64,000 bases of DNA from Nostoc sp. NIES-3756 (GTDB lineage: Bacteria > Cyanobacteriota > Cyanobacteriia > Cyanobacteriales > Nostocaceae), in the NCBI RefSeq assembly GCF_001548375.1, contig NZ_AP017295.1, forward strand, positions 2,204,501-2,268,500, read 5' to 3'. Positions 18,210 to 28,400 of the stretch are shown piece by piece. The notes under the pieces are model-generated. The model was not told the origin of the DNA. It was given only the letters and a program-made list of their open reading frames with translations, and ran no database searches. The position numbers and the translations under genes were made by a program. The stretch's first letter is position 1. Every line of letters starts with the position of its first letter.

Positions 18210-18821
18210 CTATTGTGCAGTGCCGATTTTTTGAGCAATGATATAAACATGCTTTTGGGGATATTGGTCATATTCGACATGGCGACAAGTGCAGTTATGC
18301 TCAGTGATAAGCCGCAGGAAAGTATCTACACCTAAAGTGCTGTAATCAAAATCTTGACCTTGAAATGAACCAGAAATTTCACCGCTTGTATGGCTACCGC
18401 CACAGGTAAACACAAATACGCCCCCAGGTTCTAACGCATCGCATAACTTTCTTGTCACAGGTTCCTGCATATTTAGCGGTAGATGAAAAGTACTATCCCA
18501 AGCAGAAATTAAACTGTAAAGTTTTGGCGGAACCCAATGACATATATCTTCTCTATAGAAGGTGACATCTGGATGTAATTGCTTGGCTAGATTGATCATT
18601 TCCGTAGAAATATCCAACCCTTCAACCTGAAATCCATGTTGGGATATAACCCTAATAAAACGTCCAGCACTTCCACAGCCGATATCAATAGCTGAGTTTC
18701 GCCCAGAAGTAAATTTAATAGCCCGCTCTAATTGTGCAACCCCGTATGATGAATCTTGATGTTGAGTCTGCCACCATGTGGCGATTTGATCATATCGAGC
18801 GGCTGTATCATTGGGATTCAT
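18210..18821 (-). CDS. Class I SAM-dependent methyltransferase
   Basis: The 203-residue protein has motif I AIDIGCGSAGRF, motif II-like VEGLDISTEMI and a DALEPGGVFVFTCGG strand. It is a small Rossmann methyltransferase of the Methyltransf_11/25 type. The substrate cannot be predicted. It precedes the lone hicB on the same strand, about 30 bases apart, so they may be cotranscribed. Confidence 0.85.
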   Translation of the reverse strand: MNPNDTAARYDQIATWWQTQHQDSSYGVAQLERAIKFTSGRNSAIDIGCGSAGRFIRVISQHGFQVEGLDISTEMINLAKQLHPDVTFYREDICHWVPPKLYSLISAWDSTFHLPLNMQEPVTRKLCDALEPGGVFVFTCGGSHTSGEISGSFQGQDFDYSTLGVDTFLRLITEHNCTCRHVEYDQYPQKHVYIIAQKIGTAQ

Positions 18822-18881
18822 AAAAGCTAGGGGGTGGGGGAAGCAGAGGAGCAGGGGAGGAAATAATTACTCATGACGCTG

Positions 18882-18905
18882 CTCAACGCGCCGCTACCGC
18901 TAACA
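18882..18905 (-). repeat. Short copy of the GTTAGCGGTAGCGG palindromic repeat
   Basis: The reverse complement reads TGTTAGCGGTAGCGGCGCGT followed by TGAG. It equals the repeats at 38861 and 41372 with the ten bases of the second palindrome arm missing. Confidence 0.75.
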
Positions 18906-18910
18906 ACACT

Positions 18911-19321
18911 TTAAACTTTTGATTCGATTACTTGTGATGCTTGTAGCGCCTGGGGAAAACTCCAATCAGGACGTAACTTTGTCGCTTCGCGCAGATAAAT
19001 ATGATGAACAGGAACGGATGTTGGGAGGTAGGCGTGGATTAAGAAGCGGATGCAGCGCTGTAAACTACCTTCAACGTGCATTTGCTGCACATCTAACATA
19101 GCTACATTATCCCAACCTGGGCGGGGTCTGGCGATCGCAGCTGGAAAAATTGCATCTAAGTCTCGAGTGACCGAAAATGTCACGCTAATCATCTCCTCTG
19201 GCTGGAGTTGGTTTCGTCTTTCGAGTTCGTCAAGCAGTTCACTAACCGCATCCCGGATAGCTTCCACTGTATTTTCAGAAACGGTTGTTGCTCCACGAAT
19301 AGCACGCAATCGCCACTCCAC
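18911..19321 (-). CDS. aroH: Chorismate mutase, AroH class
   Basis: The 136-residue monofunctional enzyme rearranges chorismate to prephenate for Phe/Tyr synthesis. AroH-class features are RAIRGATTV at the N-terminus, the TFSVTRDLDAIFPAAIAR stretch and VPVHHIYLREATKLRPD at the C-terminus, with active-site Arg and Glu positions present. The start is GTG 19321 with AAGGAGG eight bases upstream, a strong ribosome binding site. The gene is monocistronic or leads into the methyltransferase. Confidence 0.92.
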   Translation of the reverse strand: MEWRLRAIRGATTVSENTVEAIRDAVSELLDELERRNQLQPEEMISVTFSVTRDLDAIFPAAIARPRPGWDNVAMLDVQQMHVEGSLQRCIRFLIHAYLPTSVPVHHIYLREATKLRPDWSFPQALQASQVIESKV

Positions 19322-19423
19322 GCCTAAATCCTCCTTAGGTGATCATTACTTAATAGTCATTAGTCAACAGTAATTAGTCAATAATCTATATTTATTTCTG
19401 ATTGTCTTTTTTATCTCCCTTTA

Positions 19424-20245
19424 TTACGGTCTATATAACCACAGTGGCAGACCACTGGTAGACATTTCAAACTCTAACCAGTCAATACTTGCACCTAGTT
19501 TTGAGGAACCCTGACGACTTCCGCTTAAAACTCGGCTTAATAAAGGTTTTCGTTCTTCTAGGGTGTAACAAGTTGTTTTTTCAGGGTCAAGACCTACTAA
19601 TTCTGCTGTCCAACGACGGGCTTCTTCTTCAGTTCCTAATCGGTCTACAACTCCTAATTCTAAGGCTTGCTGTCCAGTAAATATCCGTCCATCAGCAAAA
19701 CTTTTCACTTGTTCTACTGTTAAAGACCGCCCTTGGGCTACTGTTTCCACAAATTGCTGATAACTGGTATCAATCAATTCTTGCAGAATACCTTGTTCTG
19801 GTTCGGTTAATTCCCGGTCGAATGCCAAGATATCTTTGTAAGGGCCGGATTTAATTACTTTGAAGGAAACACCAATTTTATCTAGCAGTCTTTCTAGGTT
19901 GTTTCCCCGCAGTATTACACCTATGCTTCCTGTGATGGTTCCAGGGTTAGCTACAATGTGTTCTGCTCCCATACCGATGTAGACACCGCCAGAAGCGGAA
20001 ATATTGCCAAAACTAGCGACAATCTTGATTTTTTCTCGTAATCGCTTCAAGGCACTATATATTTCTTGTGAATCTCCCACTGTACCGCCAGGGCTATCAA
20101 TGCGTAGTAATAATGCTGGAAACTTTCTCTCTTCAACAGTTTTTAAAGCTTCTAGCACCCGCTTACGAGTTGCACTAGCGATCGCACCTGTAATTTCAAT
20201 GCGAGCAATTTGTTTACGAAATCTTGACTTAAAAGGCCAAACCAT
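19424..20245 (-). CDS. sppA: Signal peptide peptidase SppA (S49), short form
   Basis: The 273-residue serine protease of family S49 has DSPGGTVGDSQEIY, the nucleophile Ser85 in ISASGGVYIG and Lys137 in KSGPYKD, giving the Ser-Lys dyad. It degrades signal peptides or membrane fragments. This form has no obvious N-terminal membrane anchor, beginning MVWPFKSRFRKQIARIEI. ATG 20245 is preferred to the TTG two codons upstream. Cyanobacterial short SppA proteins have been linked to light acclimation. Confidence 0.9.
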   Translation of the reverse strand: MVWPFKSRFRKQIARIEITGAIASATRKRVLEALKTVEERKFPALLLRIDSPGGTVGDSQEIYSALKRLREKIKIVASFGNISASGGVYIGMGAEHIVANPGTITGSIGVILRGNNLERLLDKIGVSFKVIKSGPYKDILAFDRELTEPEQGILQELIDTSYQQFVETVAQGRSLTVEQVKSFADGRIFTGQQALELGVVDRLGTEEEARRWTAELVGLDPEKTTCYTLEERKPLLSRVLSGSRQGSSKLGASIDWLEFEMSTSGLPLWLYRP

Positions 20246-20251
20246 GAGCAA

Positions 20252-20787
20252 ATAAAAACCGGATAATGATCTTAATATAATTTGTCTAGTGGTCAGATGT
20301 CCTAACTCTGCTCTATGAAAAAACGAGCAGGCATGAGTCCATCCCGAATTTTAACGATTTTTTTATGCTTTGTGTGCAGATTTATTTGCTATTCTTATCC
20401 CACAGGCAACAAAGTTGAGCAGTATAAATTAGGTTTAAAAACTTAAAAAATAATATTTACTTTTTGCTGTCTGGTAAACTCATGCTCAAATTCAAACCTT
20501 TTACTGGCTGAATTTGTACCATTAATTAATATATTCGATATTTATTTTAATAGCTATTAAAAAGTAAATATACAACTATCTCTATATCAATGAGTAGATG
20601 TAGCTATCTTTTCACAGATGGGCATAGGAAGTTATTAGTTTTTCCTGTAGCTTATTCAGTTGTCTACTTTATTATAAAAATAATTAACGCTGATTTAGTA
20701 ATATAAATATTTGTTAAATCGAAAAGACAAAATATCTTTGAGGCATGGAAGCAATACCTAAATTTAACTTCATGAACTTTGGAGGCT
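20252..20787. other. AT-rich spacer
   Basis: This is the upstream region of sppA and the downstream region of the small membrane protein gene, about 540 bases. A frame from ATG 20315 (43 codons, hydrophobic start) is the only one I noticed and has no support. It holds no tRNA, and no repeat beyond AT-rich runs. Confidence 0.45.
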
Positions 20788-21084
20788 TTAGGAATCTAAC
20801 CGTAAAATTTGATAGCGGTAGTAAACATAGATATCAAACAACGCACCGACAAAACTGCAAGTCAAGCAAATCACTAAAATGCCATGCAGGGCAGAACCAC
20901 TACCAAAAATGCTCAAGAAATTAAAGATTGTATTTGCGATCGCCTCAGTTATGCCTCCTAAAAACGGAACATAGCCACCCAAAGACAAGAACAAGAGTAC
21001 ACCACCGATCAAACATAGAGGAGCGGCAAAGCTAAAAATGATCGTCAGCACCAAGGAACGAAGAAAATTGGTAAAAATATTCAT
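20788..21084 (-). CDS. Small membrane protein, unknown
   Basis: The 98-residue protein has two strongly hydrophobic segments (about 10-36 and 66-88) separated by a Gly-rich stretch (LSLGGYVPFLGGITEAIANTIFNFLSIFGSG). I do not recognise a family. AATCTTGGAGCTTATCCCAAATG upstream of the start contains GGAG, which supports translation. It stands alone. Confidence 0.65.
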   Translation of the reverse strand: MNIFTNFLRSLVLTIIFSFAAPLCLIGGVLLFLSLGGYVPFLGGITEAIANTIFNFLSIFGSGSALHGILVICLTCSFVGALFDIYVYYRYQILRLDS

Positions 21085-21480
21085 TTGGGATAAGCTCCAA
21101 GATTAAGTGAACAATAGCCGAACTGCTACTTTTCCTCTTTCTACAATACGTGCGATCGCTCCCCAACAGACAAGTTGTCAAAAATCTTAAGTTTTCATTA
21201 AAAAAGAGGGTCGCATGTTACACAAGTGCTGTAAGTGCAAAATTACATAATAATCTTTAAAACCCTTGTTAAATAAAGCTTATACATCAGCCTGTCAAGA
21301 AGTTATCATGTTTAACGTGTTTATGCAAAGCTATATTTCCTGAGAAAGTTATTAAGCAAAGTTAATATTTGCCACCAGATTAAGGTGTAACAACAGTTGA
21401 CCGTTGACTGTTGACTGTTGACTGTTGACTATGGACTAATGACCAATGACAAATGACTAATGACTAATGACTAATCACAC
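21085..21480. repeat. Spacer ending in heptad repeats before mlaE-like gene
   Basis: The first 300 bases hold an AT-rich divergent promoter region. From about 21396 to 21476 there are tandem GTTGACT and TAATGAC heptads that run to within a few bases of the permease start codon. Confidence 0.7.
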
Positions 21481-22272
21481 ATGACCATATCCAAATCCAG
21501 CTTAGGAACATGGAGCCAGCGATTACTGGCGGCAACATTTCTAGGTGGACAAGCTATAGTTCACCTAATCAGAGGTAAAATTCACTGGCGTAATACTACA
21601 GAACAAATGGCAGCAGTAGGGCCAGATTCTTTATTTATTGCCCTGTTAACAGCAGTTTTTGTTGGTGCAGTATTTACCATTCAAGTAGCGCGGGAGTTTA
21701 TTAACTTTGGCGCGGGGAATCTTGTCGGCGGAGTGTTAGCAGTAGCATTAACGCGCGAATTATCACCAGTGCTAACAGCTGTAGTATTAGCGGGGCGTGT
21801 TGGTTCTGCCTTTGCCGCAGAAATTGGCACAATGCGGGTGACAGAACAAATTGATGCCATGTTGATGCTAAAAACTGACCCAATAGACTATTTAGTCATT
21901 CCCCGGCTACTAGCTTGTTTTATCATGCTGCCCATCTTAACAATCTTGTCCTTAATCACCGGAATGTTAGGAGGGTTAATCATTTCCACAAACTTGTATG
22001 GAATCTCCGACACAGTATTTTTAGATTCTGCCCGTAATTTGTTGGATACCTGGGATATTTGTAGCGCCATGATTAAAGCCTGCTGTTTTGGAGTATTAAT
22101 CGCCATCATTGGTTGTAGCTGGGGTTTAACCACCACAGGTGGAGCTAAAGGCGTAGGACAATCAACTACAACAGCCGTTGTTACAGCCTTACTAATTATC
22201 TTCATCAGCAACTTCTTCTTATCCTGGGTAATGTTTCAAGGCACTGGTAGCGCATTCCAGCAAGGATTTTGA
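21481..22272 (+). CDS. MlaE/YrbE-like ABC permease
   Basis: The 263-residue integral membrane protein has about six membrane segments and the MlaE signature: FIALLTAVFVGAVFTIQVAREFINFGA, VALTRELSPVLTAVVLAGRVGSAFAAEIGTMRVTEQIDA (conserved EIG-T/E-IDA) and the C-terminal GGAKGVGQSTTTAVV. It would move phospholipids or other lipids across the envelope; in chloroplasts the homologue TGD1 imports lipids. The ATPase and MCE-domain partners are not adjacent. DUF3119 and DUF3086 genes follow on the same strand. Confidence 0.9.
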   Translation: MTISKSSLGTWSQRLLAATFLGGQAIVHLIRGKIHWRNTTEQMAAVGPDSLFIALLTAVFVGAVFTIQVAREFINFGAGNLVGGVLAVALTRELSPVLTAVVLAGRVGSAFAAEIGTMRVTEQIDAMLMLKTDPIDYLVIPRLLACFIMLPILTILSLITGMLGGLIISTNLYGISDTVFLDSARNLLDTWDICSAMIKACCFGVLIAIIGCSWGLTTTGGAKGVGQSTTTAVVTALLIIFISNFFLSWVMFQGTGSAFQQGF

Positions 22273-22287
22273 GAATGGGGAAGATGT

Positions 22288-22400
22288 GGTACGGCTACGC
22301 GGGAGTTTCGACTTCGCTCAACTCCCGCGCAGTCGAGATTCACCAACTGGGGGATGTAGCTTTAGCGTTCCTACGGAACGCTACCGCGAACCCGCAGGGT
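22288..22400. repeat. Block of palindromic repeats
   Basis: Two hairpins stand in series: CGCGGGAGTT / AACTCCCGCG around a loop containing CTTCGCTC (22299-22330) and TAGCGTTCC / GGAACGCTA (about 22363-22383). GC-rich flanks resemble other dispersed repeats in the window. They lie between the mlaE-like gene and the DUF3119 gene and could limit read-through. Confidence 0.65.
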
Positions 22401-22521
22401 GGGGGATGAGGGAGTAGGAGAAGTAGAGGAGCAGAGAAGAAAAAATAATAACTATGGACTATGGACTAATGACTAATGACTAATGACTAATGACAACTAA
22501 CAAACTCCTAAAATAAAAAGA

Positions 22522-22935
22522 GTGTCTACTAAAACAGGATGGGAAACTGTGACCAGTTCAATTGTGCCTAACTCCGCAGCAACTGTAGAACTTAAACCTA
22601 GTTACAATATCCCTGTAGTGTTGGTGATTGCGGCTATTCCACTACTGTTGATACAACCTTGGGTGGGGATTATATTTGCTCTTTTGGGTTTATTTCTTTT
22701 GTTTCAAACAGTCAGCTTGCGTGTGCAGTTTACCGCCACTGACTTTGACCTTTACAGAGGGGACAAACTTCTTCGCCGCTTCCCCTACCGAGAATGGCAA
22801 AACTGGCGGATTTTCTGGGATGGATTTCCTGTGCTGTTTTATTTTAAAGAAGTTAACAGCATTCACTTCTTACCAATTCTATTTGACGCTAAAACCCTGA
22901 AAGCTTGTTTAGAGGAACGCTGTCCACGTATTTAA
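22522..22935 (+). CDS. DUF3119 family membrane protein
   Basis: The 137-residue protein starts at GTG. Two close membrane segments (about 30-65, IPVVLVIAAIPLLLIQPWVGIIFALLGLFLLFQ) are followed by a PH-like soluble part with TDFDLYRGDKLLRRFPYREWQNWRIFW, where the FPY-W pattern is characteristic of DUF3119. It is found in cyanobacteria and plants near MlaE/TGD1-like genes, as here. Its function is unknown. The ribosome binding site is weak (AAAAAGA). Confidence 0.8.
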   Translation: MSTKTGWETVTSSIVPNSAATVELKPSYNIPVVLVIAAIPLLLIQPWVGIIFALLGLFLLFQTVSLRVQFTATDFDLYRGDKLLRRFPYREWQNWRIFWDGFPVLFYFKEVNSIHFLPILFDAKTLKACLEERCPRI

Positions 22936-23088
22936 AGATGAGTATGAGGGAGAAGTTGTTTAATTTTGAATTGATTTCTCCCTATTCCCCTTTTCAAGTT
23001 AGACTGAAAACTTAGAAATTTTCATGCAACTCAATAGTAAATTTTTGAAAGCTATATTATTTGCATCTTAGGAATCGCACTATAGTTT

Positions 23089-24339
23089 ATGAACCCTGAC
23101 GAATCCCAAACTCCAGAACCGATTGATGAGTGGTTGGAGCAAATACAACAAGAAGACCCTAAGCTGGAAAATTCAGAAAGCTCATCTGGAGAGACAGTTG
23201 GGGAAATTGCGGAACAAACGCCATTGGTTGAGCCACAAACAGTCTCTGACGATGTAACGGTAGAATCAACAGATAATTTCGTTCAGCAGCTAGAAACGGA
23301 AACTACTGCACTGGGTTCAGAGTTAGCATCAGAATCATCAAATAATTCGCTATACACACAAGCCGAACAACGCCTAGTCGAACTGCAACGTACAGAGGCT
23401 ACCCTGAAGGAAGAAATAGCCAAACTGCAAGCTACATACGCAACTCTGCAAGGGCAAGTTAGCGATACTCAAACGGCATTGGGAAGAATTGTCCAAGAGT
23501 CGTTAACACAACTAGAACAACGCAAACAAGCACTACAAATTTCTGTAGAACAGTTAGAACGCCGTCAAGAGCGTATCCGTAATGAAATGCGGACTACTTT
23601 TGCTGGTGCATCTCAAGATTTGGCAATTCGGGTACAAGGTTTTAAAGATTATCTGGCAGGTAGTTTACAAGATTTGGCATCCGCAGCCGAACAACTGCAA
23701 TTAGTTCCAGCCGTTGTTGAAAGAGAAAAACCACCAGTTAAGGAAAGGGAACCTAAACCAACCGAACCCCAAGCAGGTACGCCACAATTTGCTCAACAGC
23801 AGTTTCAAGATACAACAAAGCAAATTCGCCGTTTAATTGACCAATATCGGAATAAACCAGATTATTACGGCCCACCTTGGCAACTGCGTCGCACCTTTGA
23901 ACCAGTCCATGCTGAACGAGTTGCTAATTGGTTTTTTAATCAAGGTGGAAGGGGTGCATTGCGGACGATGGGTAGCCGCTTGCAAAATATTTTGATTGCT
24001 TCGGCGGCAATTTCGATATTACATAAATTGTATGGCGATCGCGTCCGTACCCTAGTTTTAGCCAATACACCAGAACGTCTCGGTGAATGGCGGCGTGGCT
24101 TACAAGATTGCCTTGGTATAGGTCGCCCAGATTTTGGCCCCGATAGAGGTGTTGTATTATTTGAAGCACCGGATGCTTTAGCACAAAAAGCAGACCGTCT
24201 AGTCAAAGCCAACCAATTACCCGTAATTCTCATTGATGATTCCGAGGAGCAAATTAGCCTAGCATTATTACAGTTTCCTCTGTGGTTAGCCTTCGCTCCC
24301 GACCCCAAGGCCATGAGAAACTTTGACGATGATTTTTAA
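23089..24339 (+). CDS. DUF3086 family coiled-coil protein
   Basis: The 416-residue protein has an acidic, low-complexity N-terminus (1-95), a long coiled coil (about 100-210: QRLVELQRTEATLKEEIAKLQ through QLERRQERIRNEM), a Pro-rich linker (about 220-245), and a globular C-terminal domain with YYGPPWQLRRTFEPVHAERVANWFFNQGGRGALRTMGSRLQN. DUF3086 is cyanobacterial and of unknown function. It follows the DUF3119 gene, and I infer a shared role near the membrane. Confidence 0.82.
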   Translation: MNPDESQTPEPIDEWLEQIQQEDPKLENSESSSGETVGEIAEQTPLVEPQTVSDDVTVESTDNFVQQLETETTALGSELASESSNNSLYTQAEQRLVELQRTEATLKEEIAKLQATYATLQGQVSDTQTALGRIVQESLTQLEQRKQALQISVEQLERRQERIRNEMRTTFAGASQDLAIRVQGFKDYLAGSLQDLASAAEQLQLVPAVVEREKPPVKEREPKPTEPQAGTPQFAQQQFQDTTKQIRRLIDQYRNKPDYYGPPWQLRRTFEPVHAERVANWFFNQGGRGALRTMGSRLQNILIASAAISILHKLYGDRVRTLVLANTPERLGEWRRGLQDCLGIGRPDFGPDRGVVLFEAPDALAQKADRLVKANQLPVILIDDSEEQISLALLQFPLWLAFAPDPKAMRNFDDDF

Positions 24340-24460
24340 GTTAGTTATTAGGCATTAGTCCATAGTGCAGAGTAAGGGGAAAGGTTACAGGGTAAAAGCT
24401 TCTCTCTTTTACCCTGTAACCTTTCACTCTTCCCGTTTTCTTCCCTCAGCCTCTACTATA

Positions 24461-25132
24461 TTAATCGCGTCTAAACAAACCAAATATAGGGCCGAGAATT
24501 ATGCCGAACACAAAACCACCAATATGCGCCCAATAAGCCACCCCTCCTGATTCTATAGTCATGTTGGCAGATGCTTGTAGGCTGACAAGACCAGAGATGA
24601 CGTTTTGAATAAAGAAAATGCCGATAATCACTAATGCAGGAATGCTAATTGTAGTGACAAAGAAACCCAAGAATACTAGAGTTGTTATCCTCGCTTGAGG
24701 AAAACGAATCAAATACGCACCCAAAACGCCAGAAATTGCACCACTAGCACCTAAAGAAGGAATGGTGGAATACATACCAATAAACCACTGACACGCGGCG
24801 GCTAAAGCACCACAGGCTAAATAAAAAATCAAATATTTGAAATGCCCTAGACGTTCTTCAATATTGTTGCCAAAAACCCAAAGAAACACCATATTTGATA
24901 TCAAGTGCCACCAACCACCGTGTAAAAACTGCGATGTAAATAATGTTGGCCATTCAAGGCTTAAATTGGTGGTTAACTCTTGAGGTACTACTGCATACTG
25001 GCTGAAAAACAAATTTAACTGTGCATTAGACAAACTCACTTCGTGAAGAAAAACTAAAACGTTCATCCCAATTATCCCGTAGGTAAAATACGGAGTGATT
25101 CTGGTCGGATTTTCGTCGTAAAGGGGAAACAC
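24461..25132 (-). CDS. Rhomboid intramembrane serine protease
   Basis: The 223-residue protein has six membrane segments. The rhomboid elements are HGGWWHLISNMVFLWVFGNNIEERLG (71-96), catalytic Ser130 in GASGAISGVLG, and catalytic His203 in AYWAHIGGFVFG. It cleaves transmembrane substrates within the membrane. The substrate is unknown. The neighbours do not suggest a pathway. Confidence 0.93.
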   Translation of the reverse strand: MFPLYDENPTRITPYFTYGIIGMNVLVFLHEVSLSNAQLNLFFSQYAVVPQELTTNLSLEWPTLFTSQFLHGGWWHLISNMVFLWVFGNNIEERLGHFKYLIFYLACGALAAACQWFIGMYSTIPSLGASGAISGVLGAYLIRFPQARITTLVFLGFFVTTISIPALVIIGIFFIQNVISGLVSLQASANMTIESGGVAYWAHIGGFVFGIILGPIFGLFRRD

Positions 25133-25435
25133 TGGTGTTTTTCCTAATCATTGATAATTGCAATATAGCTTGAATAGCTTATCGTTGTTTGTTATAAGTA
25201 ATTAGACTTACAGGGTTTCTCGTTTAAACAAGAGACTAAGGTGTATTTTCAAGCTATTTCGTTTAGCATTCTCACGTTTCCGCTCCCCTAATTTCCTTTT
25301 TTAAAGAGAACATTGATTTTATTTACTCCTTTTTAAGAGGAGCTAGGAGAGGTCATCAAACTTTAGAAACAGTTGCCAGTTTTATGTGTGGTTTAATTGT
25401 ACCTACTCCAGACAATCAACCACAAAAAGGTAACT
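25133..25435. other. Spacer with a possible coding remnant
   Basis: The first 170 bases are AT-rich. From about 25340 a plus-strand frame reads RGHQTLETVASFMCGLIVP and continues past 25435 into the antisense of the replication gene, ending in TAA. It looks protein-like and might be the tail of a transposase, but I cannot name it. Confidence 0.35.
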
Positions 25436-28400
25436 TTAGAACAGCGAAACCATCGCAGAGATAACAGAATTGACTTCTTTCTTTTGTAGCTTTTGGTTAA
25501 AAAGTAAGTTATTTGTTACATAACCTATACTTTGAGAATGAGCTAGTATCAACTCATCTCTTTGCTGCCAAACAGAGAATATTGCTTGTCTACCATCAGC
25601 AAGGCTTTCTGGAGAGATTTGGTAAACGTCATTCTCTCTTTTTAACTTCAAGCCTAACAAGTTTAATAAACGGCTCAAAACTTTGATTGCTGTAATTCTT
25701 TCCTGACATCTAATAAAGTCAAGACCCAAGACTCTTTTAATTTGCTTACTGTGTTGGAATACAACATTTTTTAGCCAGATTAAATCAGAGTCGATTTCAG
25801 TAAATTGTCTCTCTGGTTCAAGAAATTGCTGCATACCTAAGGCTCTCATTGCCTCAACTTTTAAAGTATATGTTTTTAAATCTGGCAAGAATACTTTACC
25901 ATTTCCCCAAGATAATTGTTGATGCCATTCTTGTTGGTCTCTAATTTGAAAGTATTCACTTTCATGCGTCAGGTAGTAATGAATTAATAATTGGGTGTAA
26001 TACCCTTGGTCATCCCTTAACTTTAGCTGAGGATTTACTAAAACACCGTACTTTTGCCAAAGACTATATTTCTGTATCCGATTACGTTCATCATCTGTTA
26101 AACAGTGCTTGGCACATAGACGATCATATTCTAAATAATCAATATCTTTAGCATTAGCTACATTAGTTGCTGCCGTTAGTTTATTTTGCTGTTTAATTTT
26201 CTTAATTTGACGTTTAATTTCTTTACCTTTTTGCCGCTTTTCCACCCAATCATTTTGTACTTTGACAATTTCTAAAACTAACCTTTGCCGTTCTTTGATA
26301 TCGCTTGGTTCAGTGGCTAGAAATGCTAATCGCAAATCTCGGATAATATTATTATGAACTGCGTTACTCCGCAGCCGAATTTGATGTCCGTCAGCAGTTA
26401 ATCCTTCTTCCATAGATTGGCGATAGAGGCGAATAGACGCATTCACTCTTGCAGATATTTTAGCCCATGTTCTTAAATGAATAGGGTCATAAACTAAAGG
26501 CAAATCAACATCTATTTTATGTAATGGGCTGAGTAAAGCTAGGTTTTCTTTTTGATTTTCCTGATACCAATCAGATAGTAACCGATAGTTTGTACTACCA
26601 CTACCAATTAAGCCAATTCCTCGTTTAGCACACCAGACAATTCTAGGTACACCATCTCTAACTCTAGCTAATGCTTGTCGTGCTTCAGCATCAGGTATTA
26701 CACCTTGAAAAATACCGTACACTCGGTCAAAATGCTGCACATCAATACTAATACCTGTTCCTAAACTGGGAGTAACAAAGACAGTATTATATTCAGTAAT
26801 CTTTTGATTAATAGCTGCAACAAAATCAACGGCCGCATGACCTGGTGTGCTAGTTGTATGACTATTAACTACTAGGGTTTTTGGAAATTCATAGCGCAGT
26901 TTTTCTAAACGTTCTTTGAGATAACGCTCGATAGTTTCGCAGCTATAACGTCCAGAGCGGCTATCAGTGGTTACGTAACATTTACGTCCTGCCAATAAAT
27001 CCAATTCTAACTGCTGAATTAAGGGAATGGGATTAGGAGAGTCGTAAAAAGTTACTTCCCAACCTCGTTGGGGCTTCCATTGATTTACTAGTAGCCAAGG
27101 CGTTATTTTACAACCAGATAAACCTTGTAAGTATTCTAAGGATACATCTGATAAATCAGCGTCTTGGGCAATTACTAATCCACCTGTGGATAAAACTTGA
27201 GAAATTAATTGCTGAAATATTTTTAAAATTCTTACGCGCTTGTGTTTACAAGTATTACTGTTGAGGAGATGCCATAATGACTGCTCAACTTCATCTAAGA
27301 TAATTATTGCTCCTTGCCAATCTTCTGGGTGAAGTCTCCAAATGGAATCAACGCATAAGCCTAAAGATTGATTGTTTAGGTTATTTACCCAGTTGCTATT
27401 TTTCTCTAGATGTTCTGAATTATTCAATCCCCATTTAATCCCAATTTTCTCACACAAAAACCTTCCTAGTTGGATTCTGTGAGTAATTAATAATACTGGT
27501 CTATTAACAATTTTTGCCTGCTGTACAACGCTTTGTAATGCTGTTGTTTTACCTGTACCTTTGGCTGATTTCACACCAACTAATCCAGAGTTAGGAAAAG
27601 CTATTTCTCCTAAGTATGGACGATTAACTGTAATAGTAGATGGAATTGTTAACTCGGTGTGGGGTTTGATTTGAGCAAGGTAGATTTCTAAATCTACACT
27701 TTGGCGATAAATTCTTTCAAAACTACTTGCCCCTTTAGCAACTATAAACTCATCTACACCCTTTTCTGCACCCGGCAGTTCAATAACTTTTACAGGGCAT
27801 TTTTTAGCTTGGAATAGACAACCAAGTTGGGCAATAGCATTACTGATAGCAGCTATTTTTTTTGGTTGAGTTTCATAATCAAAACAAATATAAAATGGGC
27901 GTTTTGTTGTAGTAAAAGCAGCTAAGTCAGGAATTAACTGGCGACTGATAACTTTGCCAAATTTATCTTTGACAACTCTATAACCACTGGTAATGCCAGG
28001 AATTGCGATCGCCACATATCCTTGCGATAATAATGTGGCAGCTTTCTTGGCTCCTTCACAAATAATCACGGGTATATTCCGCTCTATCACCCATTGCCAA
28101 AAGCCTTCCGCCTCACCTTGGGAATTAATAGTGATATCTTCAGGAATGGAGCAATTGTAACGCTGGCAAACTTGCTGCCATATACTCCACGTTACCCGCA
28201 GACAAAATATCCGCGTTGCTGTACTGGGTGGATGTTCATATTTGATGAATTTACCATTTTGATTTGTTCGCGGTTGGTTTGGCTTAAAACATCCCCATTC
28301 CATAGCCTGCCAATTGTTGAGAGGATCTAACCCAGAACACCACCAACCACCTGCTGTAACATGGCTATAACGCTCTAACCAACCACTTTTCACCATACCT

